Assembly: GCA_050633625.1 (NCBI GenBank)
Contig: JBOEGW010000010.1
Span: 1-64,000, forward strand
Length of the DNA: 64,000 nucleotides
Direction of reading: 5' to 3'
From: JBOEGW01 sp050633625
GTDB lineage: Bacteria > Pseudomonadota > Alphaproteobacteria > Rhodobacterales > Rhodobacteraceae
The notes beneath the pieces are model-generated. The model saw nothing but the letters and a program-made list of their open reading frames with translations. It ran no database searches and had not been told where the DNA came from. This document shows positions 25,822 through 34,002 of the stretch, one piece after another; position 1 is the first letter of the stretch; each line of letters begins with the position of its first letter. The position numbers and the translations under genes were made by a program.

Positions 25822-25884
25822 CTCTGGTAGCCTCCTCGCCGCATTTGAGGTGGAGCCGATCATAACGTCTTAAGGAGACACACA

Positions 25885-26382
25885 ATGGCTATTGACAGCT
25901 TTCTGGAACTTTCGAACAACATTAAGGGCGAAGCCCAAGACGACAAACACAAAGACTGGATCGACGTTCTGTCCTGGTCCTGGGGCATGTCCCAGTCCGG
26001 TACGACCCACATGGGTATGGGTGCCGGCGGTGGTAAAGTGAACGTACAGGACATCACTCTGTCCAAATACGTTGACGCAGCCACACACGACCTGATCAAG
26101 CGTTGCTGCTCCGGTGAGCACATCGAAAAAGGTCAACTGGTTGTGCGTAAAGCCGGTGGTTCCGCGCCAATCGATTACCTGAAAATCGACATGAAAGACA
26201 TCATGATCACCAACTACCAAACTGGTGGCATGAAAGACGGTCTTGACCGCGTTCAAGAAACACTGACGCTCAACTTCCGTTCGTTCGAAGTGACCTACAC
26301 CAAGCAAGAAGCAAACGGCGGCGCTGGCCCAGAAAGCCAAGCCGGTTGGGAAATTGCTGAAAACAAACCGTGGTCGGCGTAA
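25885..26382 (+). CDS. hcp: T6SS tube protein Hcp (TssD)
   Basis: A 165-residue Hcp-family protein. Motifs include the opening MAIDSFLEL, then GEAQDDKHKDWIDVLSWSWG, DITLSKYVDAATHDL and LNFRSFEVTYT. Hcp hexamers stack into the secreted inner tube and can carry effectors. AAGGAGA lies before the ATG. The gene is followed by a strong hairpin, which should keep hcp mRNA high relative to tssE and later genes. Codon choice here is more biased than in the neighbours (many CTG, GGT, GTT), consistent with high expression. No C-terminal effector extension is present. Confidence 0.97.
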   Translation: MAIDSFLELSNNIKGEAQDDKHKDWIDVLSWSWGMSQSGTTHMGMGAGGGKVNVQDITLSKYVDAATHDLIKRCCSGEHIEKGQLVVRKAGGSAPIDYLKIDMKDIMITNYQTGGMKDGLDRVQETLTLNFRSFEVTYTKQEANGGAGPESQAGWEIAENKPWSA

Positions 26383-26406
26383 GCCTTCCACCGTTGACGT
26401 GAATTG

Positions 26407-26436
26407 CGAAGGCCGGGTCGCCCGACCCGGCCTTCG
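26407..26436 (+). terminator. Strong hairpin between hcp and tssE
   Basis: CGAAGGCCGGGTCG (26407-26420) and CGACCCGGCCTTCG (26423-26436) form a perfect 14-bp stem with a 2-nt loop, followed by TT. It lies 25 bases after hcp. It would act as a partial terminator or a 3' stabiliser for hcp mRNA. Confidence 0.75.
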
Positions 26437-26501
26437 TTATGTCTGACGGGCGCATATGACGCCCTGAAGTCAGGCGCGACGACCTGCCATGAGGGGATGA
26501 T

Positions 26502-27095
26502 ATGGCGACGGCTGATCGAGAAAGCCCAGACAATGACCGGCGGCTTTGGCGGCGCGAAGACCGTGCCAAAGTGACGATCATGCAGGTCTTTCGCGCCTCC
26601 CATCACGCCCATGATTCGCGCCGCGCCTCGGAGAAAACGGAAGCTGGCGATGGGCAAATCACAGAGCGCGCCCGGATGCGCCGTGAAGGGGTGTCTGAGG
26701 ACGAATTGCGCCGCTTGTTGCAAGACGATCTCGCCTCGCTGATGAACACAGTACAACTCGACGCCGCCACCCCCCTTGAGGACGCCGAACACGTCAAACA
26801 TTCGATCCTCAATTATGGGTTTCGCGACCTCTCGTCAGTGGCCGCCAAAAACCTGACATCCCCCGCGATCATCGCCTCAATCCGCCAGTCGTTGATTGAC
26901 CACGAGCCTCGCCTGATCCCGTCTTCCATCAATGTCCAACTCAAGAACGATGAGGGCGGCGTGAACCAACGGCTTGCTCTGCATATTGAAGCGGAAATGA
27001 TGGGCGATCCCGTCGATGTGCCGCTTGATTTTGACGCCGAGGTCGACCTTGGCGCAGGCAAACTCTCCATGTCCAAGATGAGGATCTCCCGGTGA
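26502..27095 (+). CDS. tssE: T6SS baseplate protein TssE (gp25-like)
   Basis: A 197-residue protein with an N-terminal charged extension (~1-65) and a C-terminal gp25/TssE domain containing DAEHVKHSILNYGFRDLSSVA and DHEPRLIPSSINVQL. TssE is part of the baseplate wedge with TssF, TssG and TssK. GAGGGGATGAT precedes the ATG. Its stop overlaps the tssF GTG start in GTGA, so the two are translationally coupled. The N-terminal extension makes it longer than many TssE proteins (~140-170). Confidence 0.92.
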   Translation: MATADRESPDNDRRLWRREDRAKVTIMQVFRASHHAHDSRRASEKTEAGDGQITERARMRREGVSEDELRRLLQDDLASLMNTVQLDAATPLEDAEHVKHSILNYGFRDLSSVAAKNLTSPAIIASIRQSLIDHEPRLIPSSINVQLKNDEGGVNQRLALHIEAEMMGDPVDVPLDFDAEVDLGAGKLSMSKMRISR

Positions 27096-29023
27096 AGCGC
27101 GCCTTTCGTGATACCTTCAACCGTGAGCTTGGGTTGCTCAAGGAACAAGCCAGCGAATTCGCGGTAGAATACCCCGGTCTCGCCGACCGATTGGGTGGGT
27201 TGATGGAGGAAAACCTCGATCCCACTGTGGCCGGTTTGCTCGAAGGCTCCGCCTTCCTCGCCGCGCGCGTGCAGCTCAAGATGCAGGAGGAGTTTTCCAC
27301 ATTCACGCATGAGCTGTTGGAGCAAGTCTTCCCCGATGCGCTCGCCCCGACCCCGGCGGTGATGCTGACCCAAGCCAACCTGCCCGCTGACAGTGCAGAC
27401 ATCTTGGAAGGCGTGAAATTCGACGTTGGCGAATACATGGACGCGCGGTTCATGGATGCCGACAAACGGGTGTCTTGCCGTTTCGCCCTCGCCGCGCCGC
27501 TGACGATCTGGCCGGTTGAGTTGATGGAGGCGAAATATCACGCGGGCGCAGGCCCCATCGGCGCCTTGGGTCAAGAAATCGCCTCCGGTACAAAGGCCGG
27601 GCTGGTGCTGACGCTTGGGCGCGTCGCGCCGTCAGGCAAACCCGATGGTAAGGCGCAACTGAACGAAATCGTTGGGATGGACGACATAACCGTGCACCTG
27701 ACCGGCCCCATGCCAGACGCGGTTGCGCTCTATGAACAGGTGTTTTGTAACCTGACGCGGGTGGCCTTGCGCTGGCACGATGCGCAGGGGGATGCGGTGT
27801 TCGCCAACTTGCCGCTCGACGCGGTTGAGCAGGTCGGATTTGAGCGCAAAAGCAAGCTGTTCGCCCAAAACGAACGATTGTTTAACGGCTTTGCGCGGCT
27901 GCGCGAATACTTTGTTTTTCCACGAAAATTCCTAGGTTTCCGGCTGACTGGTATTGCTGATGTGATCAAGCGCACGCGCGGATCAGAAGTGCAAATCGTG
28001 CTGGAGTTTGGGCAGGTCAACCAAAAGCTCGCCGCCCGACTGGAGCCAAAACACCTCGCGCTGCACGCCGCTCCCGCCGTGAATTTGTTTGAGGAAATGT
28101 CGAGCCAAGTGCGCGTTGATCGCAAGCACCACGAATATATCGTGCATCCAAACTCCTCCCCCGCCACCCATTACGAGCTGCACGGGATCACCGAGGTTTG
28201 GGCGCATTTTGCGGGCCACCAGAACAAAGTCCGGGTCTATCCGCTCTATGCGCTGCCGCCCGGCGGCGATGATCCGCGCCAGGTTTTGTATTTCACAGCG
28301 CGGCGCAAACCGCGCCGTTTGACAGCGCCAGAACGCCGCTTTGGCTCGTCCAAATACCGCTACCGAGGCACTGAAACCTTCATTTCCCTCTACGAGCCGC
28401 CCTCTGAGGAACCTGTGCAACGGCTTCAGGTCAAGGCGCTGTGTTCCAACCGGCATTTGCCCGAGTATCTGCCGATCGCGCAGAGCAAAGACGATTTCTA
28501 TATGTGCGAGGATCAGACGGTAACGCTCAATTGTGTGTCCGGTCCCACGCCGCCCCGCGATGCGCTTGTGGACCTTGAAACCGGCGCGGCACATCGTACC
28601 ACAGCGGGCGATGTGTACTGGCGTCTGATTTCCTATCTCAACCTCAATCACTTTGGGATCGACAGCCCCGATGGCACCGAGGCCGCCGCCGCGTTGCGCG
28701 AAATGCTCTCGCTGTTTGCGGATCTCTCCGAGAATGTGACAGAGGCCAAAATCGCCGGGGTCAACACAGTTGAAACGCGCCCGGTGACGCGCACAATCCG
28801 CCATGATGACGGTTATCACGCCGCGCGCGGGCTTGAGATCACTCTGACGTTTGATGAGGACGAATACGAAAGCTCCGGGGCGCTCTTGTTGGGCGCGGTG
28901 CTGGATCGGTTCTTGTCCGAATACGCCGCCATAAATTCGTTCACGCAAACCGTGGTGCGCTCGGTGCAACGTGGCCACATCAAGACATGGCCGCCCCGGT
29001 CAGGCAGCGGGCCAATCCTGTGA
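27092..29023 (+). CDS. tssF: T6SS baseplate protein TssF
   Basis: A 643-residue TssF (VasA/ImpG) protein. The N-terminal block FNRELGLLKEQASEFAVEYPGLADRLG is diagnostic, and further on are EQVFPDALAPTPAV and the central FPRKFLGFRLTG. TssF binds TssG and TssE in the baseplate wedge. The start is GTG at 27092, with AGGA about seven bases upstream, overlapping the tssE stop. It overlaps the tssG frame by up to 37 bases. Length is usual for the family. Confidence 0.94.
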   Translation: MKRAFRDTFNRELGLLKEQASEFAVEYPGLADRLGGLMEENLDPTVAGLLEGSAFLAARVQLKMQEEFSTFTHELLEQVFPDALAPTPAVMLTQANLPADSADILEGVKFDVGEYMDARFMDADKRVSCRFALAAPLTIWPVELMEAKYHAGAGPIGALGQEIASGTKAGLVLTLGRVAPSGKPDGKAQLNEIVGMDDITVHLTGPMPDAVALYEQVFCNLTRVALRWHDAQGDAVFANLPLDAVEQVGFERKSKLFAQNERLFNGFARLREYFVFPRKFLGFRLTGIADVIKRTRGSEVQIVLEFGQVNQKLAARLEPKHLALHAAPAVNLFEEMSSQVRVDRKHHEYIVHPNSSPATHYELHGITEVWAHFAGHQNKVRVYPLYALPPGGDDPRQVLYFTARRKPRRLTAPERRFGSSKYRYRGTETFISLYEPPSEEPVQRLQVKALCSNRHLPEYLPIAQSKDDFYMCEDQTVTLNCVSGPTPPRDALVDLETGAAHRTTAGDVYWRLISYLNLNHFGIDSPDGTEAAAALREMLSLFADLSENVTEAKIAGVNTVETRPVTRTIRHDDGYHAARGLEITLTFDEDEYESSGALLLGAVLDRFLSEYAAINSFTQTVVRSVQRGHIKTWPPRSGSGPIL

Positions 29024-30135
29024 GCAATGCTGGCAAGGATACGAAGGCCGCCAAAAAACCGGCGCAGCCCGCCAAACCCAAAGGCCGCCCTGCCCCGGAT
29101 TTTGGCGCCTTTGCCGCGCGCGACAAACAGATGGACGATGCCAACGGGCTTGGCCTCTTTGCAATTCTTCGCATGTTGGAGCGGCGCGCGGGCGACAAGC
29201 CTCGGATCGGTCAAAACCAACGGCTGCGCGACGCGCTTGCCCGCCTTGGCCAAGACCCGTTTCTGGCCTTCCCAGACAAGGATATTGCCCGCGCCGATAT
29301 GAACCGCGCCCAGCCGATGTTGCGCGCGCAGTTCTTGGGGTTTTTCGGGGCCTTCGGGGCGATGCCGCTCAATTGGACCGAAGAGGTCCGCCGATGGTTT
29401 GATGATGGTGACGAAAGCTTTGTTGCCTTCACCGATATTTTCGCCTCCCGCTTCCAAGAGCTGTTTTTTCGCGCATGGTCCGACAGTCGCGCGATCACCC
29501 AATTCGATCATAAAGACGACCGTTTCCAAGCCTATCTGCTGTCGCTCATTGGCACAGGCACGCCCGCCTATCGCAACCGCGAAGCCCTCCCCGATACCGC
29601 CCGGATGCGCCTTGCGCCGCTTGCCCAAGGTCGGGTGAAATCGCCGGTGCGCTTACAGCAAATGTTGCAGGTTCATTTTGGCGATCGCGCGATATTTTCG
29701 GTGGAAGAGATGGTGGCGACGTGGCTCGACTTTGAGCCTGACAGCCTGTCTCGCCTCGGCCTGCAAGGGGCCACGCTTGGGCAAAATGTGCATCTTGGCG
29801 CGCGGGTGCGCTCGATTGGCGAGAAATTCCGCCTCCATGTGCATGTGCCGGATTTCGAAACCTACCGCCGCTTTTTGCCCGGTGGATTGGACCATGCCAC
29901 CATGCGCGATGTGGTGTTTTGGTATGTTGGCCAAGCCTATGAAATCGAGGTCGCGCTGTGGCTTCCTGAGCCGCAAGTGCAGCCCGCCCAGCTCGGTAGC
30001 CCCGCCACGCAACTTGGCTGGATGGCCTGCCTTGCCCCTGATCCGGGCAACCCAGATCACCAAAAACACGCAGCGACCTTCGCGCTTGAACCAAACAAAG
30101 ACAATTTAAATGAGACGTTACAAAAGGCTGCTTAA
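28987..30135 (+). CDS. tssG: T6SS baseplate protein TssG
   Basis: A 382-residue TssG (VasB/ImpH) protein. The core begins near residue 45 with NGLGLFAILRMLERRAGDKPRIG, and NWTEEVRRWFDDG and LGQNVHLGARVRSIG-type blocks follow. It completes the TssEFG baseplate module. The ATG at 28987 gives a 37-base overlap with tssF. A GTG at 29020, sharing GTGA with the tssF stop exactly as tssE/tssF do, is an equally good start and would give 371 residues. Neither has a clear ribosome site. Confidence 0.92.
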   Translation: MAAPVRQRANPVSNAGKDTKAAKKPAQPAKPKGRPAPDFGAFAARDKQMDDANGLGLFAILRMLERRAGDKPRIGQNQRLRDALARLGQDPFLAFPDKDIARADMNRAQPMLRAQFLGFFGAFGAMPLNWTEEVRRWFDDGDESFVAFTDIFASRFQELFFRAWSDSRAITQFDHKDDRFQAYLLSLIGTGTPAYRNREALPDTARMRLAPLAQGRVKSPVRLQQMLQVHFGDRAIFSVEEMVATWLDFEPDSLSRLGLQGATLGQNVHLGARVRSIGEKFRLHVHVPDFETYRRFLPGGLDHATMRDVVFWYVGQAYEIEVALWLPEPQVQPAQLGSPATQLGWMACLAPDPGNPDHQKHAATFALEPNKDNLNETLQKAA

Positions 30136-30160
30136 AAGCCTGCGACAGAGGGGATGATAA

Positions 30161-32878
30161 ATGCCAGAAATTACGATTGAGAAATATGCCGGGAAGATGA
30201 ACCGCGCCGGGTATGACGCGTTCTTGCAAGGGATGCGTCACGCCCGCCAAGAGCGAAATCGCTACGTGGATTTGGTGCATTGGCTGTTTCACTCGGTATC
30301 CAATCAAAAGGCCGATATTTCCGTCACATTGCGCGAGCTGGGGCTTGATCGCGGGCGGGTGCTGAAGGACTTGGATCAATCCATGGGCGCGCTCGACAAG
30401 AACGTCACCGAAAGTCCGGGCATTTCTGAGAACCTGTCCGACGCGCTCAATCACGCTTGGACCTATGCGACCTTGTTCTTTGGCGAGGCGCAAATTCGCT
30501 CTGGTCATGTGCTCTTGGCGCTGCTCAACGATCCGGGGCTGCGCCGCCAGTTGGTGCGCCTGTCCGGGGTGTTTAACGATATTTCCGCCGAGCAAATTGG
30601 CCAGGATGCGCGCACGCTTTGGGCGGACAGCGAAGAAGACGACATGCCGCCGATGGACGGCACCGGCCTGTCGTCGGGCGGTGCTGCGGGTGCGGCGGGC
30701 GATGATCGCTCCGGTGCGCCAACCGCGCTTGGCCGTTTCGCCAAAGACATGACAGAAGCCGCGCATACAATGGACCCAATCAAGGGCCGCGACGACGAAA
30801 TCCGCCAGATCATCGACGTGTTGTTGCGCCGCCGCCAGAACAACCCGATCCTGACCGGGGAGGCAGGCGTTGGGAAAACGGCTGTTGTCGAAGGCTTTGC
30901 CCAGCGTCTTGCTGCGGGCGAAGTGCCGCCCAAACTCAAAGGCACCAAACTCTACGAGCTTGATATCCAATCCATGCAAGCGGGCGCCTCCATGAAGGGC
31001 GAGTTTGAGCAACGTCTCAAGTCGGTGATTGACGAGGTGCAATCCTCGCCAACCCCGATCATCTTGTTCATCGACGAAGCCCATACCCTGATTGGCGCGG
31101 GCGGCTCCGCGGGCACTGGGGATGCGGCGAACCTGCTCAAGCCGGCGCTCGCGCGCGGCACGTTGCGGACCATCGCCGCGACCACTTGGTCCGAATACCG
31201 CCAGTATTTCGAAAAAGATCCGGCCCTTACCCGGCGGTTCCAGCCCGTATCTGTCGATGAGCCAGACGTTGATAAATGTTGCTACATGTTGCGCGGCATC
31301 CTTGCGCCGATGGAAGCGCACCACAATGTGCGGATTTCAGACGAGGCGATTGTGGCCGCCGTGAACCTGTCGCACCGCTATATCCCGGGGCGCCAACTGC
31401 CCGACAAAGCCGTGTCTTTGCTCGACACAGCTTGCGCGCGCGTTGCCGTCAGCCAATCGTCGATCCCTGCCAAAATCGAAGACGTGCGCGCGAAAATTTC
31501 CGCGCTTGAAATCGAAATCATGGGCAAAGAGGGCGAGCGTGACCTTGGCGAAACCAACGAGGACCGGATTGTTGAGGCCAACGAGGAAAAAGCCAACCTA
31601 GAGGCGAAACTGGCTGAATTAGAGACTGCTTTTGAGAAGGAAAAAGGCATAGTCGATCAGGTCTTGGCCCTTCGCAAAGCCATCGCGGTGGCCGAAGGCG
31701 GTGAGGTTGATGACATCGCGGATGCCCGCAGCGAAGACGAGGATGAAGCCTCCGACGCGTTGGCAGAAGACGCCGGCCAAACCACCGACCCCGCAGAGGC
31801 GCGCAGCGAAATGCATGCCAAAATGGAGGAGCTTGAAAGCGGCAATCCCGATGATCGCATGGTCTACGCGCATGTCGATTCCCAAGCCGTTGCCGCCGTT
31901 ATTTCCGACTGGACGGGGATCCCGGCTGGCCGAATGGTGCAGGATGAGCTTCAAGCGGTGCTGCAACTTGCCGACCACCTCAAAGAGCGGGTCATTGGCC
32001 AAGATCATGGCCTCACAGCCATCGCAAAACGCATCGAAACCAATCGCGCCGGGCTGTCTAATCCCAACAAGCCAATCGGTGTGTTCATGCTTTGTGGGCC
32101 GTCTGGCGTAGGGAAAACAGAGACTGCGCTCGCGCTGGCCGAACAGCTTTATGGCGGCGAGCAAAACGTCATCACGATCAACATGTCTGAATTCCAAGAA
32201 GCGCATACCGTGTCGCTCCTCAAAGGGGCGCCTCCGGGCTATGTGGGCTACGGCGAAGGGGGGCGCTTGACCGAAGCTGTGCGCCGCAAACCTTACTCGG
32301 TGGTGCTGCTCGATGAGGTCGAGAAAGCACACTCGGACGTGCACGAGCTGTTCTTTCAGGTGTTTGACAAAGGCGTCATGGAGGACGGCACAGGCCGCCT
32401 GATCGACTTCAAAAACACGCTCATCTTGCTCACCTCAAACGTGGGCACCGATGTCATCATGGAGATGGCGGAAAATGGTGAAACACAGCCAGATGTCGAA
32501 GAGCTGTCCGCCGCGCTCAAACCATATCAGCTTGATGTGTTCCCGCCTGCGCTCTTGGGGCGGATCGTCTCGATCCCCTATTTCCCCCTTGGCGCAGAGG
32601 TGCTTGGCGGCATCGCGCGGCTCAAACTGCGCTCCGTCGAGAACCGCCTCAAAGGCGCGCATGGCGCCGAGCTGGTGCTCACAGATGACGTCATTCCGCA
32701 CATCGTTGATCAATGCCGCGACCCGGATTCCGGTGGCCGAATGATCGACAACATCATCACCAATTCGATCCTTCCGGACCTCTCGCGCGAAGTTCTGTCA
32801 CGCATGGTGGCCGGCGAAGAAATCGAAAAAGTGACGGTCAAAGTCGAAGACGGAGGCTTCGTGTACGACTTTGCCTAA
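30161..32878 (+). CDS. tssH: T6SS sheath-recycling AAA+ ATPase TssH (ClpV)
   Basis: A 905-residue ClpB/HSP100-type protein. The N domain (~1-150) is followed by two AAA+ modules with Walker A motifs GEAGVGKTAV and GPSGVGKTET and Walker B motifs LFIDEAHT and LLDEVEKAH. A middle coiled-coil region (~410-560) carries an acidic insertion (SEDEDEASDALAEDAG). ClpV disassembles contracted TssB-TssC sheath using ATP. GAGGGGATGATAA precedes the ATG. It follows tssG by 25 bases and is the last core gene of the plus-strand arm. Confidence 0.96.
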   Translation: MPEITIEKYAGKMNRAGYDAFLQGMRHARQERNRYVDLVHWLFHSVSNQKADISVTLRELGLDRGRVLKDLDQSMGALDKNVTESPGISENLSDALNHAWTYATLFFGEAQIRSGHVLLALLNDPGLRRQLVRLSGVFNDISAEQIGQDARTLWADSEEDDMPPMDGTGLSSGGAAGAAGDDRSGAPTALGRFAKDMTEAAHTMDPIKGRDDEIRQIIDVLLRRRQNNPILTGEAGVGKTAVVEGFAQRLAAGEVPPKLKGTKLYELDIQSMQAGASMKGEFEQRLKSVIDEVQSSPTPIILFIDEAHTLIGAGGSAGTGDAANLLKPALARGTLRTIAATTWSEYRQYFEKDPALTRRFQPVSVDEPDVDKCCYMLRGILAPMEAHHNVRISDEAIVAAVNLSHRYIPGRQLPDKAVSLLDTACARVAVSQSSIPAKIEDVRAKISALEIEIMGKEGERDLGETNEDRIVEANEEKANLEAKLAELETAFEKEKGIVDQVLALRKAIAVAEGGEVDDIADARSEDEDEASDALAEDAGQTTDPAEARSEMHAKMEELESGNPDDRMVYAHVDSQAVAAVISDWTGIPAGRMVQDELQAVLQLADHLKERVIGQDHGLTAIAKRIETNRAGLSNPNKPIGVFMLCGPSGVGKTETALALAEQLYGGEQNVITINMSEFQEAHTVSLLKGAPPGYVGYGEGGRLTEAVRRKPYSVVLLDEVEKAHSDVHELFFQVFDKGVMEDGTGRLIDFKNTLILLTSNVGTDVIMEMAENGETQPDVEELSAALKPYQLDVFPPALLGRIVSIPYFPLGAEVLGGIARLKLRSVENRLKGAHGAELVLTDDVIPHIVDQCRDPDSGGRMIDNIITNSILPDLSREVLSRMVAGEEIEKVTVKVEDGGFVYDFA

Positions 32879-32889
32879 ACGACCCCAAG

Positions 32890-32913
32890 GGCGGGCGTTA
32901 TTTCGCGTCCGCC
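32890..32913 (+). terminator. Weak hairpin between tssH and the unknown gene
   Basis: GGCGGGCG (32890-32897) pairs with CGTCCGCC (32906-32913) with one G-U pair and an 8-nt loop. There is no T run. It may lower read-through into the next gene. Confidence 0.3.
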
Positions 32914-32943
32914 TGAAAGACTATTGTTATTGGAGATTTGAAA

Positions 32944-33951
32944 ATGGATTTTAGCGACAAATGGCTCGGCAAGATGGGCGGCGGCATAAGTGGTTCGCTT
33001 GTTGGCGGCTTTAGCGCCTATCAGTTCAATATGTGGAACATGGCCGGTGGTTCGGTTCCAATTCCTGTTTTGGTGGTGGGCAAACGGCTTGGCATCATGG
33101 CGCAACTTGGAGCGGGCCATGCATTTTGCCTGATGACTGGGGTCCATGGGCCGGAAAGTTTCACTGAGATCGAGAGCAGCGGCATTGACTGGGAATTGTC
33201 CTTGGGCGGCGATGCCGACGCGGCGGTCAAATCGATTGGTGGGTTAGGCAAGGAGCTTGCAAAAGCCGCCGGAAAAACCGGGAACTGGGCTGTCGAAGAA
33301 AGTGCGAAAAAGGCAGTGCAAGCGGCCATGGGAGATTTCAGCCCGCAGACCACGAAGCCGAACTTCGTGATGATCCCAACGCCCTTGGCGGTAGGCGTGG
33401 GGGCCGGGGTGTTTTACGAATGGCAGACTTTGTCCAAAGTCGGATCCGACGTTGCTTGGCGCTATATCAAACCATCCTGGCGACTTGCGAACGAAGAAGG
33501 CGGCGTCAAACTCTATATGGACTCGATCCCGGAAAAAGACGGGACAATGATCGGCATTCAGATCATGCTCAAAACGTTTGGCCCTGACAGCATCATGGTC
33601 TTCTCCCAGAACCGCACCGCCAGCATCAACTATGGGATGCAAACCACCAATAAGCTCAAAACCATTCGCGGCACCGTCCATGGCGGGGCCCTCTGTGAAC
33701 AAGGGTCGACCTTGCCGGGCCTGAACCTGAGCTCGCTTGTCCCAGCAGGCAAACTCGACATTGGCATACTGTCGACGTCCAATGATTCAACGGTGTCAGC
33801 AAACACCACGCTCAAGATCGGGGTCTCGGTCACGACCAGCGCGACCTCTGAAACGAACCTCTACAAGTGGCAATCGGGCGACTATGCTGCGGTCAAGACC
33901 GGGGCAGATGGCAAGTTCAAGATGGCTGAGGATTCGTCTTACAAGACCTGA
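32944..33951 (+). CDS. Unknown protein following tssH; possible T6SS cargo or accessory
   Basis: A 335-residue protein I do not recognise. The first ~70 residues are glycine-rich and partly hydrophobic (MGGGISGSLVGGFSAYQF, IPVLVVGKRLGIMAQLGAGHAF), without a cleavable signal peptide. A helical, lysine-rich stretch (~100-140) and a Ser/Thr-rich beta-like C-terminal third follow. GGAG lies 8 bases before the ATG at 32944; an in-frame TTG at 32938 is less likely. It is the last gene of the tss plus arm, where effectors, adaptors or immunity genes are often found. No catalytic motif was seen and no candidate immunity gene follows. Confidence 0.7.
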   Translation: MDFSDKWLGKMGGGISGSLVGGFSAYQFNMWNMAGGSVPIPVLVVGKRLGIMAQLGAGHAFCLMTGVHGPESFTEIESSGIDWELSLGGDADAAVKSIGGLGKELAKAAGKTGNWAVEESAKKAVQAAMGDFSPQTTKPNFVMIPTPLAVGVGAGVFYEWQTLSKVGSDVAWRYIKPSWRLANEEGGVKLYMDSIPEKDGTMIGIQIMLKTFGPDSIMVFSQNRTASINYGMQTTNKLKTIRGTVHGGALCEQGSTLPGLNLSSLVPAGKLDIGILSTSNDSTVSANTTLKIGVSVTTSATSETNLYKWQSGDYAAVKTGADGKFKMAEDSSYKT

Positions 33952-33972
33952 CGCAATCTTTCTTGACGTTAG

Positions 33973-34001
33973 AAACGCGGCTCTGAATTGGGGGCGCGTT
34001 T
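33973..34001 (+). terminator. Terminator-like hairpin between the two T6SS arms
   Basis: AAACGCG (33973-33979) and CGCGTTT (33995-34001) pair with a 15-nt loop and run into two further T residues. It lies just after the unknown gene and before the stop of the convergent M23 gene. Confidence 0.45.
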
Positions 34002-34002
34002 T

